DNA from: an uncultured beta proteobacterium
GTDB lineage: Bacteria; Pseudomonadota; Gammaproteobacteria; Burkholderiales; Burkholderiaceae_C
DNA length: 34,740 nt
Reading direction: 5' to 3'
Assembly (NCBI GenBank): GCA_903834645.1
Contig: CAILKA010000372.1
Coordinates: 1 to 34,740, forward strand
Shown here: one piece after another, positions 1 to 7,685 of the stretch
How positions within the stretch are numbered: the first letter of the stretch is position 1
Layout of the letters: each line of letters opens with the position of its first letter
The notes under the pieces: generated by a model
What the model was told of the DNA's origin: nothing
Seen by the model: only the letters and a program-made list of their open reading frames with translations
Database searches by the model: none
Translations under genes and position numbers: made by a program

Positions 1-1788
1 CGCCGCAGGGGAGGCGGCCGGTGCACGCGCACCGCGTTCGCTCCCGGCCCCGCTGCCGGCACGCACCCCAGGGGCCGGCGAAGCGAGCCAGCTCTCGACG
101 TTGAGGGATCCGGCCGCCGCGCGAACCAGCCTCACCTCCGGAGCCTCCACCCGCAGGCTGCCCACCCTCACCCGCCCGCCGGGCAGCTCCAGGCTTGCAT
201 CGGCCAGCCGCAGGGCCGACACCTCCACAGCGGGTGCGGAAGCACCCGGCTCGCTGAGCTGCAGGCCCTGGACGCGAAGGGCGTGCACGCGCAAGCCGAC
301 GCTCAGGGCCGGTTCGAGCCTGGCCTGCACCGATGCGGCCAAGCCGACCCGCCCCGACAGCGCAGGCCGCAAGGTACCGGCCAGGTATGGGGCGAAGGCT
401 TCCAGCGAAAGGTCTTCGAGCTGGGCGTCCGCCCGTACGCCGTCGGGCGACCACTGTCCCTTCACGTTGAGCGCGGCTCCCGGCCCCGCCCGGCCGCGCA
501 CCTGTCCCGTGGCCTGGAAGGCCAACGGCTCGCCAGACGGCCAGGCCAGCGGCCCGGCCGTCAGCTCAAGCTCCTCCAAGCGCAGCCGAGCCGCGGGCGC
601 GGTCGTGGCATCGGTCCAGCCGATGCGCGCGGCGGAGATCGCGATGTGTCCCAGCTGCACCTGCCACGGGGGCTGCAGGCCGGAGGGAGCCTGAGCCTGG
701 GTGGAAGCCTGCGTCGCAGTAGCCGGGGCGCCCGAGCCGGGAACGGGCACCCCGCCCACCGTGAATCGACCCCGACGGTCCCGCCCCAGGTCGAACTTCG
801 ACCCTTCGAGGCGCACGGCAGACAGGGTGACGCGCCTGTCGTGTCCGGAGAGGTCGAGCCCTTCGACGGCCAGGCGCTTCCAACCCAGCGGATCGCTCCC
901 CGGTGCGGCGCGCCAGGCGATATCCTCGAGCGCAGCCTGGCCGCTGAGCTGCCACTGCAACGGCTGCCCGGCCGGCTGCGCCACGCGTGCCTGGAGCGTG
1001 GCAGCGAGCGTGCCGCCCTCGGGCCGGCCAGGCCAGCCGCCGAGATCGGTGGGGAGGTAAGCCCACATGCGCGCCAACGGGAGTGCCTGGCCGAAGCTGA
1101 CTGCCAGCGTGGTCGCCGGGGCGGCGGCGTAGGGTCGAACCGTTGCCGTGACGCTCACAGGCGTGCCCTCCAGGGCAAAGGACACGCGCGGCTCGGCCTG
1201 CGCCGCCTCGGGCCCCTCGAGCGTGCTGAAGCCCGGGAGCTCGATGCGCAAGCCCGACAGACGGAATACCTGCTGCACCACCTGGTCGTCCAGCTCGACG
1301 GTGCCATCGACCACCTGCACGCCCGAGACCGAGAAACGCGGCGGTGGGCCACCGGAGCGCGTGGCTGGCGTGGGCGCCGGGCCGGCCAGGCGGGCCAGGA
1401 TGTCATCGAGGTCGGTGTGTCCGCCCGCGAGCCGGGCCACGCGCAGCCGGGGCGCCTGCACCTCGAGGATCTGCACGACGAGAGCGCGCCGGGGAAGCGA
1501 GGCCCACGACACCTCCAGCCGCAAACGGTCCAGCTCGAACTGCGGCAAGGCGGCGGCCGAGGCAGCCGCCACACGCAGCCCGTGGAGCGTCACGCCCGGC
1601 ACGGCCCAGGACACCTCCAGGCGTTCGAGCGTCACCTCGCGCCCCAGGCGCTGGCTGGCCTCGGTGGCCAGTCGCTGCTGGAGCCAGCCAGGCAGCCACG
1701 AGGTGGCCGCAACCGCCAGCGCCCCGAGTGCAACCGCCAGGGTTGCAACCAGCCCTGCCGCCACACGCATGCCAGACTTACCACGCAT
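1..1788 (-). CDS. DUF748/AsmA-like envelope protein, N-terminal part (runs off the window)
   Basis: This frame stays open from the start codon to base 1 (596 codons), so the ORF track, which needs a stop, omits it. The protein begins with a single hydrophobic anchor (GLVATLAVALGALAVAATSWL), followed by beta-rich sequence. It then shows features I associate with DUF748 proteins: VQILEVQAPRLRVARLAGG followed by TDLDDILARL, and FSVSGVQVVDGTVELDD. DUF748 proteins belong to the AsmA-like group of large inner-membrane-anchored periplasmic proteins linked to lipid or envelope homeostasis; the exact role of this one cannot be read. The ATG at 1788 is chosen because AGGA lies 8 nt upstream. ATGs at 1797 and 1770 are also in frame. 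The gene is divergent from the Tim44-like gene. Confidence 0.82.
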   Translation of the reverse strand, partial: MRGKSGMRVAAGLVATLAVALGALAVAATSWLPGWLQQRLATEASQRLGREVTLERLEVSWAVPGVTLHGLRVAAASAAALPQFELDRLRLEVSWASLPRRALVVQILEVQAPRLRVARLAGGHTDLDDILARLAGPAPTPATRSGGPPPRFSVSGVQVVDGTVELDDQVVQQVFRLSGLRIELPGFSTLEGPEAAQAEPRVSFALEGTPVSVTATVRPYAAAPATTLAVSFGQALPLARMWAYLPTDLGGWPGRPEGGTLAATLQARVAQPAGQPLQWQLSGQAALEDIAWRAAPGSDPLGWKRLAVEGLDLSGHDRRVTLSAVRLEGSKFDLGRDRRGRFTVGGVPVPGSGAPATATQASTQAQAPSGLQPPWQVQLGHIAISAARIGWTDATTAPAARLRLEELELTAGPLAWPSGEPLAFQATGQVRGRAGPGAALNVKGQWSPDGVRADAQLEDLSLEAFAPYLAGTLRPALSGRVGLAASVQARLEPALSVGLRVHALRVQGLQLSEPGASAPAVEVSALRLADASLELPGGRVRVGSLRVEAPEVRLVRAAAGSLNVESWLASPAPGVRAGSGAGSERGARAPAASPAA

Positions 1789-2007
1789 GGCGTGCATCCT
1801 GCCCCGGAGGCACCTGGCGCACAACCCGGTGCTTCACGGGAGGCGGGCATCCCTGATCCTTCAAGGGCTTCGCAGCGTAGGGCTTGGGAACCCGCGCCGG
1901 GTGCCGCACACTAAGGGGTGAGCCTGGCAGAGGGGCGCCCGCGGGGGCCCAGGCGGCCAGGCGTGTTCAGGTAGACCGGATTTGCAACCAAGGAAGAGGT
2001 AGCTGAG

Positions 2008-3051
2008 ATGAAAAACTGGCTGGCTGGTGGCGTGGCGCTCGTCGTGGCGGTCGCCCTTGCCCTTCCGAATGTGGCCGACGCGAAGCGCCTGGCTGGCGGC
2101 AAGAACGCCGGCATGCAGCGCAGCGCACCGACGCAGCAGGCACCCAACTCCGCGCAGGGCACGCCCGCGCAGCAGGCTGCCCCGCAAGGCGCTGCGCCTT
2201 CTCCGGCTGCCGCACCGGCCGCCGCTGGCGCCACCGCGACGGCGGCCACCGCAGCGGCCGCCCCGGCCAAGCGCTCCTGGATGGGGCCGATCGCGGGCCT
2301 GGCGGCCGGCCTCGGCCTGGCGGCCTTGGCGAGCTACCTGGGCTTTGGCGAAGCCCTGGCCAACTTCCTCATGATCGCGTTGCTGGCCATTGCCGCGATC
2401 TTCCTGGTGCGCTTCCTGATGCGCCGGTTTGGCGCGCCAGCGCGCTCCGAGCCCGCCCTGGCCGGTGCAGGTGCGGCCGGTGGTACGCCCAGCGTGCCCG
2501 CAGGCGCACAGCGCGAGGAGCCCGCCTCCGCCCTGGCGCAGGCGCCGATGGCGCGTTCGGCGCTGCCAGACGCGACCGCCGGCGAGGTCTCGGTGACGGG
2601 TCGCCCGCTGCAGGCGATGGGTGTGGCCGATGAGCCCGCACCCGCCACCGCCTCTGTGGCGGCGATCGCCGGCCCGCAACTGCCCGAGGGCTTCGACCTT
2701 CCGGCCTTCGAGCGCGTGGCCAAGATGATCTTCATCCGGCTGCAAGCCGCCAACGACAAGGCCGACCTCGACGACCTGCGCCAGTTCACGACGCCCGAGC
2801 TCTACGCCTCGCTGCGCCTGGACCTGCAGGACCGCGACAGCACGGCCCAGACCACCGACGTGGAGCGCGTCGATGCCCAGGTGGTGGATTTCGCCACCGA
2901 AGACGGCCGCGAGATCGTCAGCGTGCGCTTCCACGGCCTGATCCGCGAAGAGGCTGGCCATCCGGCCCAGGCTTTCAACGAGATCTGGCACCTGGTGCGA
3001 CCGGTGGCGGGCGGCAGCTGGTCGATCGCAGGCATCCAGCAGGCGCACTGA
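2008..3051 (+). CDS. Tim44-like domain membrane protein
   Basis: The protein is 347 aa. A signal-like N-terminus (residues 1-25, ending NVADA) is followed by an Ala/Pro/Gln-rich low-complexity linker (about 36-88) and one or two membrane segments (about 91-137). A second flexible linker leads to a C-terminal Tim44-like domain (about 224-347, from LPEGFDLPAFERVAKMIFIRLQ to GGSWSIAGIQQAH). In mitochondria this fold docks the import motor to the membrane. The bacterial relatives are membrane proteins of unsettled function, so no process is assigned. A strong Shine-Dalgarno region (AGGAAGAGG) precedes the ATG and supports the start. The gene stands alone and is followed by a GC-rich hairpin at 3066-3085. 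Confidence 0.88.
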   Translation: MKNWLAGGVALVVAVALALPNVADAKRLAGGKNAGMQRSAPTQQAPNSAQGTPAQQAAPQGAAPSPAAAPAAAGATATAATAAAAPAKRSWMGPIAGLAAGLGLAALASYLGFGEALANFLMIALLAIAAIFLVRFLMRRFGAPARSEPALAGAGAAGGTPSVPAGAQREEPASALAQAPMARSALPDATAGEVSVTGRPLQAMGVADEPAPATASVAAIAGPQLPEGFDLPAFERVAKMIFIRLQAANDKADLDDLRQFTTPELYASLRLDLQDRDSTAQTTDVERVDAQVVDFATEDGREIVSVRFHGLIREEAGHPAQAFNEIWHLVRPVAGGSWSIAGIQQAH

Positions 3052-3065
3052 GTCAGTGTCCGGCA

Positions 3066-3085
3066 CGGGCCGCGATGGCGGCCCG
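3066..3085 (+). terminator. GC-rich hairpin after the Tim44-like gene
   Basis: CGGGCCGC-GATG-GCGGCCCG forms a perfect 8-bp stem with a 4-nt loop, 14 bases after the stop of the Tim44-like gene. No T-run follows, so it may be a non-canonical terminator or an mRNA 3'-end stabiliser rather than a classical intrinsic terminator. Confidence 0.45.
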
Positions 3086-3110
3086 GTGATTCCGGGTCCT
3101 TCGGGGCGGG

Positions 3111-3116
3111 TACGAT
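3111..3116 (+). promoter_or_regulatory. Candidate -10 element of a leaderless promoter (MFS gene)
   Basis: TACGAT ends 8 bases before the GTG start at 3125, and no Shine-Dalgarno sequence is visible there. This spacing would put the transcription start at or next to the start codon. No convincing -35 is seen. The call rests on the same arrangement recurring at six other genes in the window. Confidence 0.32.
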
Positions 3117-3124
3117 CACCCTGA

Positions 3125-4372
3125 GTGATCCCCGCCCCGCTTCGTTCCTGCCCCGATTTCCTGCGCCTGTGGTGGTCGCGCCTGGCCAGCGTGTCGGCCG
3201 GCCAGATGCTGATGGTGGCCATAGGCTGGGAGGTCTACGACCTGACCGGCTCGGCCTGGGACCTGGGCCTGGTGGGCCTGCTGCAGTTCGCCCCCGCGCT
3301 GGTGCTGATGCTGCCGGCGGGGCATGTGGTGGATCGCTTCCACCGCGCCACCATCGTCTCGTGCTGCCTGGCCGCGCAAGGCGCGGTGGCGGCGGTGCTG
3401 TGGCTCAGCCCCTTCGAGGGCCTCTCGCAGCGCACGCTGCTGCTCGGCGCATCGCTTGTGCTCGGGGCCGTGAAGGCCTTCCAGATGCCTGCCCAACAGG
3501 CGCTCGTGCCCCTGCTGGTGCCCAGCGAGCTGCTGGCACGGGCGCTGGCCTTCAGCTCCGCGGGCTTGCAGGCGGCGATCATTGCCGGGCCGGCGCTCGG
3601 GGGCTTCCTGTACGTGGGCGGGTCGGATGCGGTGCAAGCCGCCTGCGTGCTGCTGTTCGCCGTGGCAGCCGCGCTGGCATCGCGGGTGCGGCACGCGCCG
3701 CCCGCCCGCAGCGAGCCGGCCAGCTTGCACACGCTGCTGGCGGGCGTGCGCTACGTGCGCAGCACCCCGGTGGTGCTCGGCGCGATCTCGCTGGACCTCT
3801 TTGCCGTGCTGCTGGGCGGCGCCACCGCCTTGCTGCCGATCTTTGCGAAGGACATCCTGCACGTCGGGCCGATCGGCATGGGCTGGCTGCGCGCCGCGCC
3901 TGCCATCGGCGCGCTGCTGGTGTCGCTGGCGCTGTCGCGCTGGCCCATCGAGCGCGGCGCCGGCACCAAGCTCTACGCCGCCATCGTGGTCTACGGCCTG
4001 GCCACCCTCGCCTTCGGGCTTTCCACGTCCTTCGTGCTGTCGATGGTCGCACTCGCGGTGACGGGCGCGGCCGACATGGTCAGCGTCGTCGTGCGCCAGA
4101 CGCTGGTTCAGCTCGAGACGCCCGATGCAATGCGCGGCCGCGTGAGCGCCGTCAATTCGGTCTTCATCGGTGCGTCCAACCAGCTCGGCGAGTTCGAATC
4201 GGGCGCCACCGCAGCATGGCTCGGGCCCGTGGGCTCGGTGGTGCTGGGCGGGCTGGGCTCGATCGCCGTGGCAGCCTTGTGGTGGCACGCCTTCCCGGCA
4301 CTCGCCCGGCGCGACCATCTGGCCGCGCCGCAAGCGAGTGCCTCCCCGCCTCAGGCCGCCTCGTCGGGCTGA
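3125..4372 (+). CDS. MFS transporter, EntS-like (MFS_3) exporter
   Basis: The protein is 415 aa with about 12 hydrophobic segments, the normal size for a major facilitator. The cytoplasmic loop after the second segment reads GHVVDRFHR, a motif-A-like sequence. The overall pattern (N-terminal FLRLWWSRLASVSAGQMLMVAIGWEVYDLTGSAWDLGLVG) matches the EntS/MFS_3 group, which exports siderophores and other small molecules; the substrate here is not readable. The start is GTG, without a visible ribosome-binding site but with TACGAT 8 nt upstream. The last 22 bases overlap the 3' end of terC on the other strand. Confidence 0.85.
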   Translation: MIPAPLRSCPDFLRLWWSRLASVSAGQMLMVAIGWEVYDLTGSAWDLGLVGLLQFAPALVLMLPAGHVVDRFHRATIVSCCLAAQGAVAAVLWLSPFEGLSQRTLLLGASLVLGAVKAFQMPAQQALVPLLVPSELLARALAFSSAGLQAAIIAGPALGGFLYVGGSDAVQAACVLLFAVAAALASRVRHAPPARSEPASLHTLLAGVRYVRSTPVVLGAISLDLFAVLLGGATALLPIFAKDILHVGPIGMGWLRAAPAIGALLVSLALSRWPIERGAGTKLYAAIVVYGLATLAFGLSTSFVLSMVALAVTGAADMVSVVVRQTLVQLETPDAMRGRVSAVNSVFIGASNQLGEFESGATAAWLGPVGSVVLGGLGSIAVAALWWHAFPALARRDHLAAPQASASPPQAASSG

Positions 4373-5328
4373 GCGGCGTGCTTGATCTTGGGCGCAGTGC
4401 GCAGGCTCAGTGCCATCGTCGCAGCGAGGATGGCCACCACCACGCCCAGTGACACGGCCACCGGGATCTTGTAGATGTCGATCAACATCATCTTCGTGCC
4501 GATGAACACCAGGATCACGGCCAGGCCGTAGCTCAGCAGGTGGAACTTCTCGGCCACCGCCGCCAGCAGGAAGTACATCGCGCGCAGGCCGAGGATGGCG
4601 AAGATGTTGGAGGTGAGCACGATGAAGGGGTCCATCGTGATCGCGAAGATCGCCGGGATCGAGTCCACCGCGAAGATCACGTCGGTCAGGCCCACGAGCG
4701 CGATCACGAGCAGCAGCGGCGTGGCGATGCGCTTGCCGTTTTCCACCGTGAAGAAGCGCTCGCCGTCGAAGCCCTTGCTCACGGGCAGCACGCGGCGCAG
4801 CAGCTTGAGCGCCGGGTTGCTCTCCAGGTCGGGTTCCTGGCCGGCGGCCCACCACATCTTGATGCCGGTGAGGATCAGGAAGGCGCCGAACACGTACAGC
4901 ACCCAGTGGAAGTGCGCGATCAGCCACGAGCCCACCAGGATCATCACCGTGCGCAGCACGATGGCGCCGATGATGCCGATCATCAGCACGCGCTTCTGGT
5001 AGGCCGGCGGCACCGCGAAGTACGTGAAGATCATCAGGAAGACGAAGATGTTGTCCACCGCCAGGCTCTTCTCGATGAGGTAGCCGGTGAGGAACTCCAT
5101 GGCCTTGGTGTTGGCCATCGCCGTGCCGTGGTCCTGCTGCACGGCCCACCAGAACAGGCCGTTGAAGAGGAAGCTCAGGGCCACCCAGATGAGCGACCAG
5201 TTCAGCGCCTCCTTCACGGAGACGGTGTGCGCGCCCTGCTTGCGCAGCACGACGAAGTCGACGAACAGTGCGACGAGCACGGAAATGACGAAAACGGCCC
5301 ACAGCCAGGCCGGCGCGATGGTGTCCAT
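4351..5328 (-). CDS. TerC/Alx-family integral membrane protein, probable Mn2+ exporter
   Basis: The protein is 325 aa with about eight or nine membrane segments. Two characteristic TerC motifs are present: EKSLAVDNIFVF (about 86-97) and TDVIFAVDSIPAIFAIT (about 215-231), whose acidic residues are thought to coordinate the metal. Members such as E. coli Alx are implicated in Mn2+ export. Here that role is strongly supported by the yybP-ykoY manganese riboswitch in the leader (5361-5475). The ORF track's longer version (to 5637) would translate the riboswitch. The ATG at 5328 has a strong GGAGGAG Shine-Dalgarno (5334-5340) and is clearly the real start. The gene ends inside the convergent MFS gene. 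Confidence 0.93.
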   Translation of the reverse strand: MDTIAPAWLWAVFVISVLVALFVDFVVLRKQGAHTVSVKEALNWSLIWVALSFLFNGLFWWAVQQDHGTAMANTKAMEFLTGYLIEKSLAVDNIFVFLMIFTYFAVPPAYQKRVLMIGIIGAIVLRTVMILVGSWLIAHFHWVLYVFGAFLILTGIKMWWAAGQEPDLESNPALKLLRRVLPVSKGFDGERFFTVENGKRIATPLLLVIALVGLTDVIFAVDSIPAIFAITMDPFIVLTSNIFAILGLRAMYFLLAAVAEKFHLLSYGLAVILVFIGTKMMLIDIYKIPVAVSLGVVVAILAATMALSLRTAPKIKHAAQPDEAA

Positions 5329-5360
5329 GGACACTCCTCCAGGAAGGTTGAAGATCGCGC

Positions 5361-5475
5361 CGAAAGGTCTTGCGGGCTGGGGTGGAGCCTGCGGTCCCGG
5401 GAGGCCGGCGGGCGCCAGCTTCCGTATTGACGGGGGGCCGCGGCAGCCGGGCGGCTGCTTGCTACTCCCCTTTCG
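5361..5475 (-). promoter_or_regulatory. yybP-ykoY manganese riboswitch upstream of terC
   Basis: Read on the minus strand, the element opens with CGAAAGGGGAGTAGC and closes with GCAAGACCTTTCG. The ends pair as P1 (CGAAAGG/CCTTTCG, 7 bp). The second conserved loop segment is CCGTCAATACGG. The GGGGAGTAGC, CGTCAATAC and AAGACC blocks, in this order and inside one P1 stem, are the hallmarks of the yybP-ykoY class (Rfam RF00080), which binds Mn2+ and activates expression of Mn exporters including TerC/Alx proteins. P1 ends 20 nt before the terC Shine-Dalgarno, which fits control of translation initiation (inference). CACAAT (5485-5490) is a possible -10. Confidence 0.94.
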
Positions 5476-5570
5476 ACGGGGCGGATTGTGGCGGGTGAGG
5501 CCATGCCCCCACATTGCGTAGGTGCATGGGTCACGTGCAGCGCATGCCTGAACGCAGGGCCAGCCTTCGC

Positions 5571-5576
5571 TATGCT
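5571..5576 (+). promoter_or_regulatory. Candidate -10 element of a leaderless promoter (pseudouridine synthase)
   Basis: TATGCT ends 8 bases before the ATG at 5585, where no clear Shine-Dalgarno sequence exists. CTGAAC sits 17 bp further upstream as a poor -35 match. The spacing would give an mRNA starting at the ATG. Confidence 0.35.
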
Positions 5577-5584
5577 GAGCCGGG

Positions 5585-6235
5585 ATGGACCGCCCCTTCC
5601 TGCTCCACGCCGATGCGCACTGCCTCGTCGTCGACAAGCCTGCCGGGCTGCCGGCGGTGCCCGGGCGGCCGCAGGCGCTGCATGACTGCGCCTACAGCCG
5701 CGTGTGCGCCTTGCACGCCGACGCCCGCGTGGTGCACCGCCTGGACATGGCCACCTCCGGGCTGCTGCTGTTCGCGCGCGGCGAGCACGCGCAGCGCGTG
5801 CTGTCGCGCGCCTTCGAGCAGCGGCGCGTGCGCAAGCGCTACCTCGCCGTGGTGCACGGGCAGATGCGCGTGCCGGCCGGCGAGATCGAGCTGCCCATCG
5901 GTGCGCACTGGCCCGACCGGCCGCGCCGACACGTGGACTTCGAGAAGGGCCAGGCGGCGCTGACCCGCTACCGGGTGCTGGCCCTCGAGGATGGGCGCAC
6001 CCGTGTGGAACTCGAGCCCGTGACCGGCCGCACGCACCAGCTGCGCGTGCACCTGGCAGCCATCGGCCATCCGATCCTGGGCGACACGCTCTACGCGCCC
6101 GCCGCCGTGCAGGCGGCCGCGCCGCGGCTGCTGCTGCACGCAAGCGTGCTGGCCTTTGCGCACCCGGGCACGGGGGAGATGTTCGAGGTGTGCAGCGAGG
6201 CGCACTTCGGGCTGCCTATGATCGACCCATCATGA
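5585..6235 (+). CDS. RluA-family RNA pseudouridine synthase
   Basis: The protein is 216 aa and converts uridine to pseudouridine in rRNA and/or tRNA. The RluA signature HRLDMATSGLLLFA contains the catalytic Asp (Asp54). The later family blocks VDKPAGLPAVPG, KRYLAVVHG and PVTGRTHQLRVHLAAIGHPILGD are also present. There is no S4 domain. This length and architecture match RluA (23S U746 / tRNA U32) or the related single-domain enzymes better than RluC or RluD; the exact target position is not determined. The last codons overlap the next gene as ATGA (6232-6235). Confidence 0.92.
   Translation: MDRPFLLHADAHCLVVDKPAGLPAVPGRPQALHDCAYSRVCALHADARVVHRLDMATSGLLLFARGEHAQRVLSRAFEQRRVRKRYLAVVHGQMRVPAGEIELPIGAHWPDRPRRHVDFEKGQAALTRYRVLALEDGRTRVELEPVTGRTHQLRVHLAAIGHPILGDTLYAPAAVQAAAPRLLLHASVLAFAHPGTGEMFEVCSEAHFGLPMIDPS
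6217..6222 (+). promoter_or_regulatory. Candidate -10 element inside the pseudouridine synthase gene (8-oxoguanine deaminase)
   Basis: TATGAT (5 of 6 to TATAAT) ends 9 bases before the ATG at 6232. It lies within the last codons of the upstream gene. It could give an additional leaderless transcript for the deaminase, or be chance, because the ATGA overlap alone could support translational coupling. Confidence 0.28.
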
Positions 6236-7626
6236 CCGCACACACCCTGCTGATCCGCGACGCAGACCTCGTCGCGACGATGGACGACGCCAGGCGCGAG
6301 ATCGTGCGCGCCAGCGTGCTCGTGCGTGGCAGCGCGATCGAGGCCATCGGGCCCGCCACCGAGCTGCCGCGCGAGGCGGACCATGTGATCGACGCACGCG
6401 GGCACGTGGTGGTGCCCGGCCTCGTGAACACGCACCACCACATGTACCAGAGCCTGACGCGTGCCATTCCTGCGGCGCAGGACGCGGAGCTCTTCGGCTG
6501 GCTGCGCACCCTGTACCCGATCTGGGCGGGCCTGACGCCCGAGATTGTGCGCGTGTCCACGCAGGTGGCAATGGCCGAGCTGCTGCTGTCGGGCTGCACC
6601 ACCAGCAGCGACCACCTCTACCTCTACCCCAACGGCGTGCGGCTGGACGACTCGATCGAGGCGGCCGCGGCCATCGGCATGCGCTTCCACGCCGCGCGCG
6701 GCAGCATGAGCGTGGGCGAGTCCGCGGGCGGCCTGCCGCCCGACGCGCTGGTGGAAGACGAGGCGAGCATCCTCGCCGACACGCAGCGCCTGATCGAGAC
6801 CTATGACGACAAGGGCCGCTACGCCATGTTGCGCGTGGTGGCGGCGCCCTGCTCGCCCTTCAGCGTCAGCCGCGACCTGATGCGCGAATCGGCCGCGCTC
6901 GCACGGGCACTGGGCACGCGGATGCACACGCACCTGGCCGAGAACGACCACGACGTGGCCTACAGCCGCGAGCGCTTCGGCATGACGCCGGCCGAGTACG
7001 CCGAGTCGCTGGGATGGGTCGGGGCGGACGTGTGGCACGCGCACTGCGTCAAGCTCGATCCCGCGGGCATCGCGGCCTTCGCCCGCACGCGCACGGGTGT
7101 GGCGCACTGCCCGTGCAGCAACATGCGGCTGGCCTCGGGCATCGCGCCGGTGCGCCGCATGGTCGATGCCGGCGTGCCGGTGGGCCTGGGCGTGGACGGC
7201 AGCGCCAGCAACGACGGCGCGCACCTGCTGGGCGAGGCGCGAACGGCCATGCTGCTGGCGCGCGTGGGCCGCGCCCTCGAGCCCAACGGCTGCGACCACG
7301 GGCCGCGCGAGATGACGGCGCGCGACGCATTGGCCCTGGCCACGCGCGGTGGCGCGCAGGTGCTCGGCCGTGGCGACATCGGCCACCTGGCCCCCGGCAT
7401 GGCGGCCGATCTGGCGCTTTTCGACACGCGCGGGCTCACCCACGCGGGCGCGGCGGTGCACGACCCGCTGGCTTCGCTGCTGATGTGCGCGCCGGCTCCA
7501 GCGGCCTGGACCGTCGTCAATGGCCGCGTCGTCGTCGAGCGGGGGCAGCTCACCACGGTGGACCTCGGCCCGCTGGTGGAGCGGCACAACCGCCTGGCGC
7601 AGCTGCTGGCCTCGAGCCCGGGCTGA
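6232..7626 (+). CDS. 8-oxoguanine deaminase (amidohydrolase superfamily)
   Basis: The protein is 464 aa, within the AtzB/TrzN/guanine-deaminase branch of the amidohydrolases. Metal and active-site residues are visible: NTHHH (His68, His70), HTHLAEN (His234, Glu237), HAH (His269/His271) and VDGSASND (Asp322). The block NTHHHMYQSLTRAIPAAQDAELFGWL is typical of 8-oxoguanine deaminases (EC 3.5.4.32), which convert 8-oxoguanine to urate. Some relatives act on isocytosine or triazines, so the substrate is a family inference. Its first base lies inside the upstream pseudouridine synthase stop (ATGA), suggesting coupled translation. The role would be purine salvage or disposal of oxidised nucleobases. 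Confidence 0.88.
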   Translation: MTAHTLLIRDADLVATMDDARREIVRASVLVRGSAIEAIGPATELPREADHVIDARGHVVVPGLVNTHHHMYQSLTRAIPAAQDAELFGWLRTLYPIWAGLTPEIVRVSTQVAMAELLLSGCTTSSDHLYLYPNGVRLDDSIEAAAAIGMRFHAARGSMSVGESAGGLPPDALVEDEASILADTQRLIETYDDKGRYAMLRVVAAPCSPFSVSRDLMRESAALARALGTRMHTHLAENDHDVAYSRERFGMTPAEYAESLGWVGADVWHAHCVKLDPAGIAAFARTRTGVAHCPCSNMRLASGIAPVRRMVDAGVPVGLGVDGSASNDGAHLLGEARTAMLLARVGRALEPNGCDHGPREMTARDALALATRGGAQVLGRGDIGHLAPGMAADLALFDTRGLTHAGAAVHDPLASLLMCAPAPAAWTVVNGRVVVERGQLTTVDLGPLVERHNRLAQLLASSPG

Positions 7627-7671
7627 GGCCAGGGCCGACAGCTCCTGGCGGCGTCCCCGCGCCGACCCCCT

Positions 7672-7677
7672 TATCCT
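7672..7677 (+). promoter_or_regulatory. Candidate -10 element of a leaderless promoter (SDR gene)
   Basis: TATCCT ends 8 bases before the ATG at 7686, in a 59-base gap with no Shine-Dalgarno sequence. The arrangement is the same as at 3111, 5571 and 13784. Confidence 0.33.
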
Positions 7678-7685
7678 TGTCGACC

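Noticed and set aside
283-1914. 543-aa and 257-aa plus-strand ORFs in the DUF748 region
   Set aside because: Shadows of the open minus-strand DUF748 frame; compositions are Arg/Gly/Gln-rich and unlike any family.
3116-5302. 728-aa minus-strand ORF antisense to the MFS gene and overlapping terC
   Set aside because: Low-complexity Arg/His/Gly/Gln sequence without family motifs; both real genes in this interval are clear in other frames.
5329-5637. N-terminal extension of terC in the ORF track
   Set aside because: It would translate the manganese riboswitch; the ATG at 5328 has a strong GGAGGAG site.
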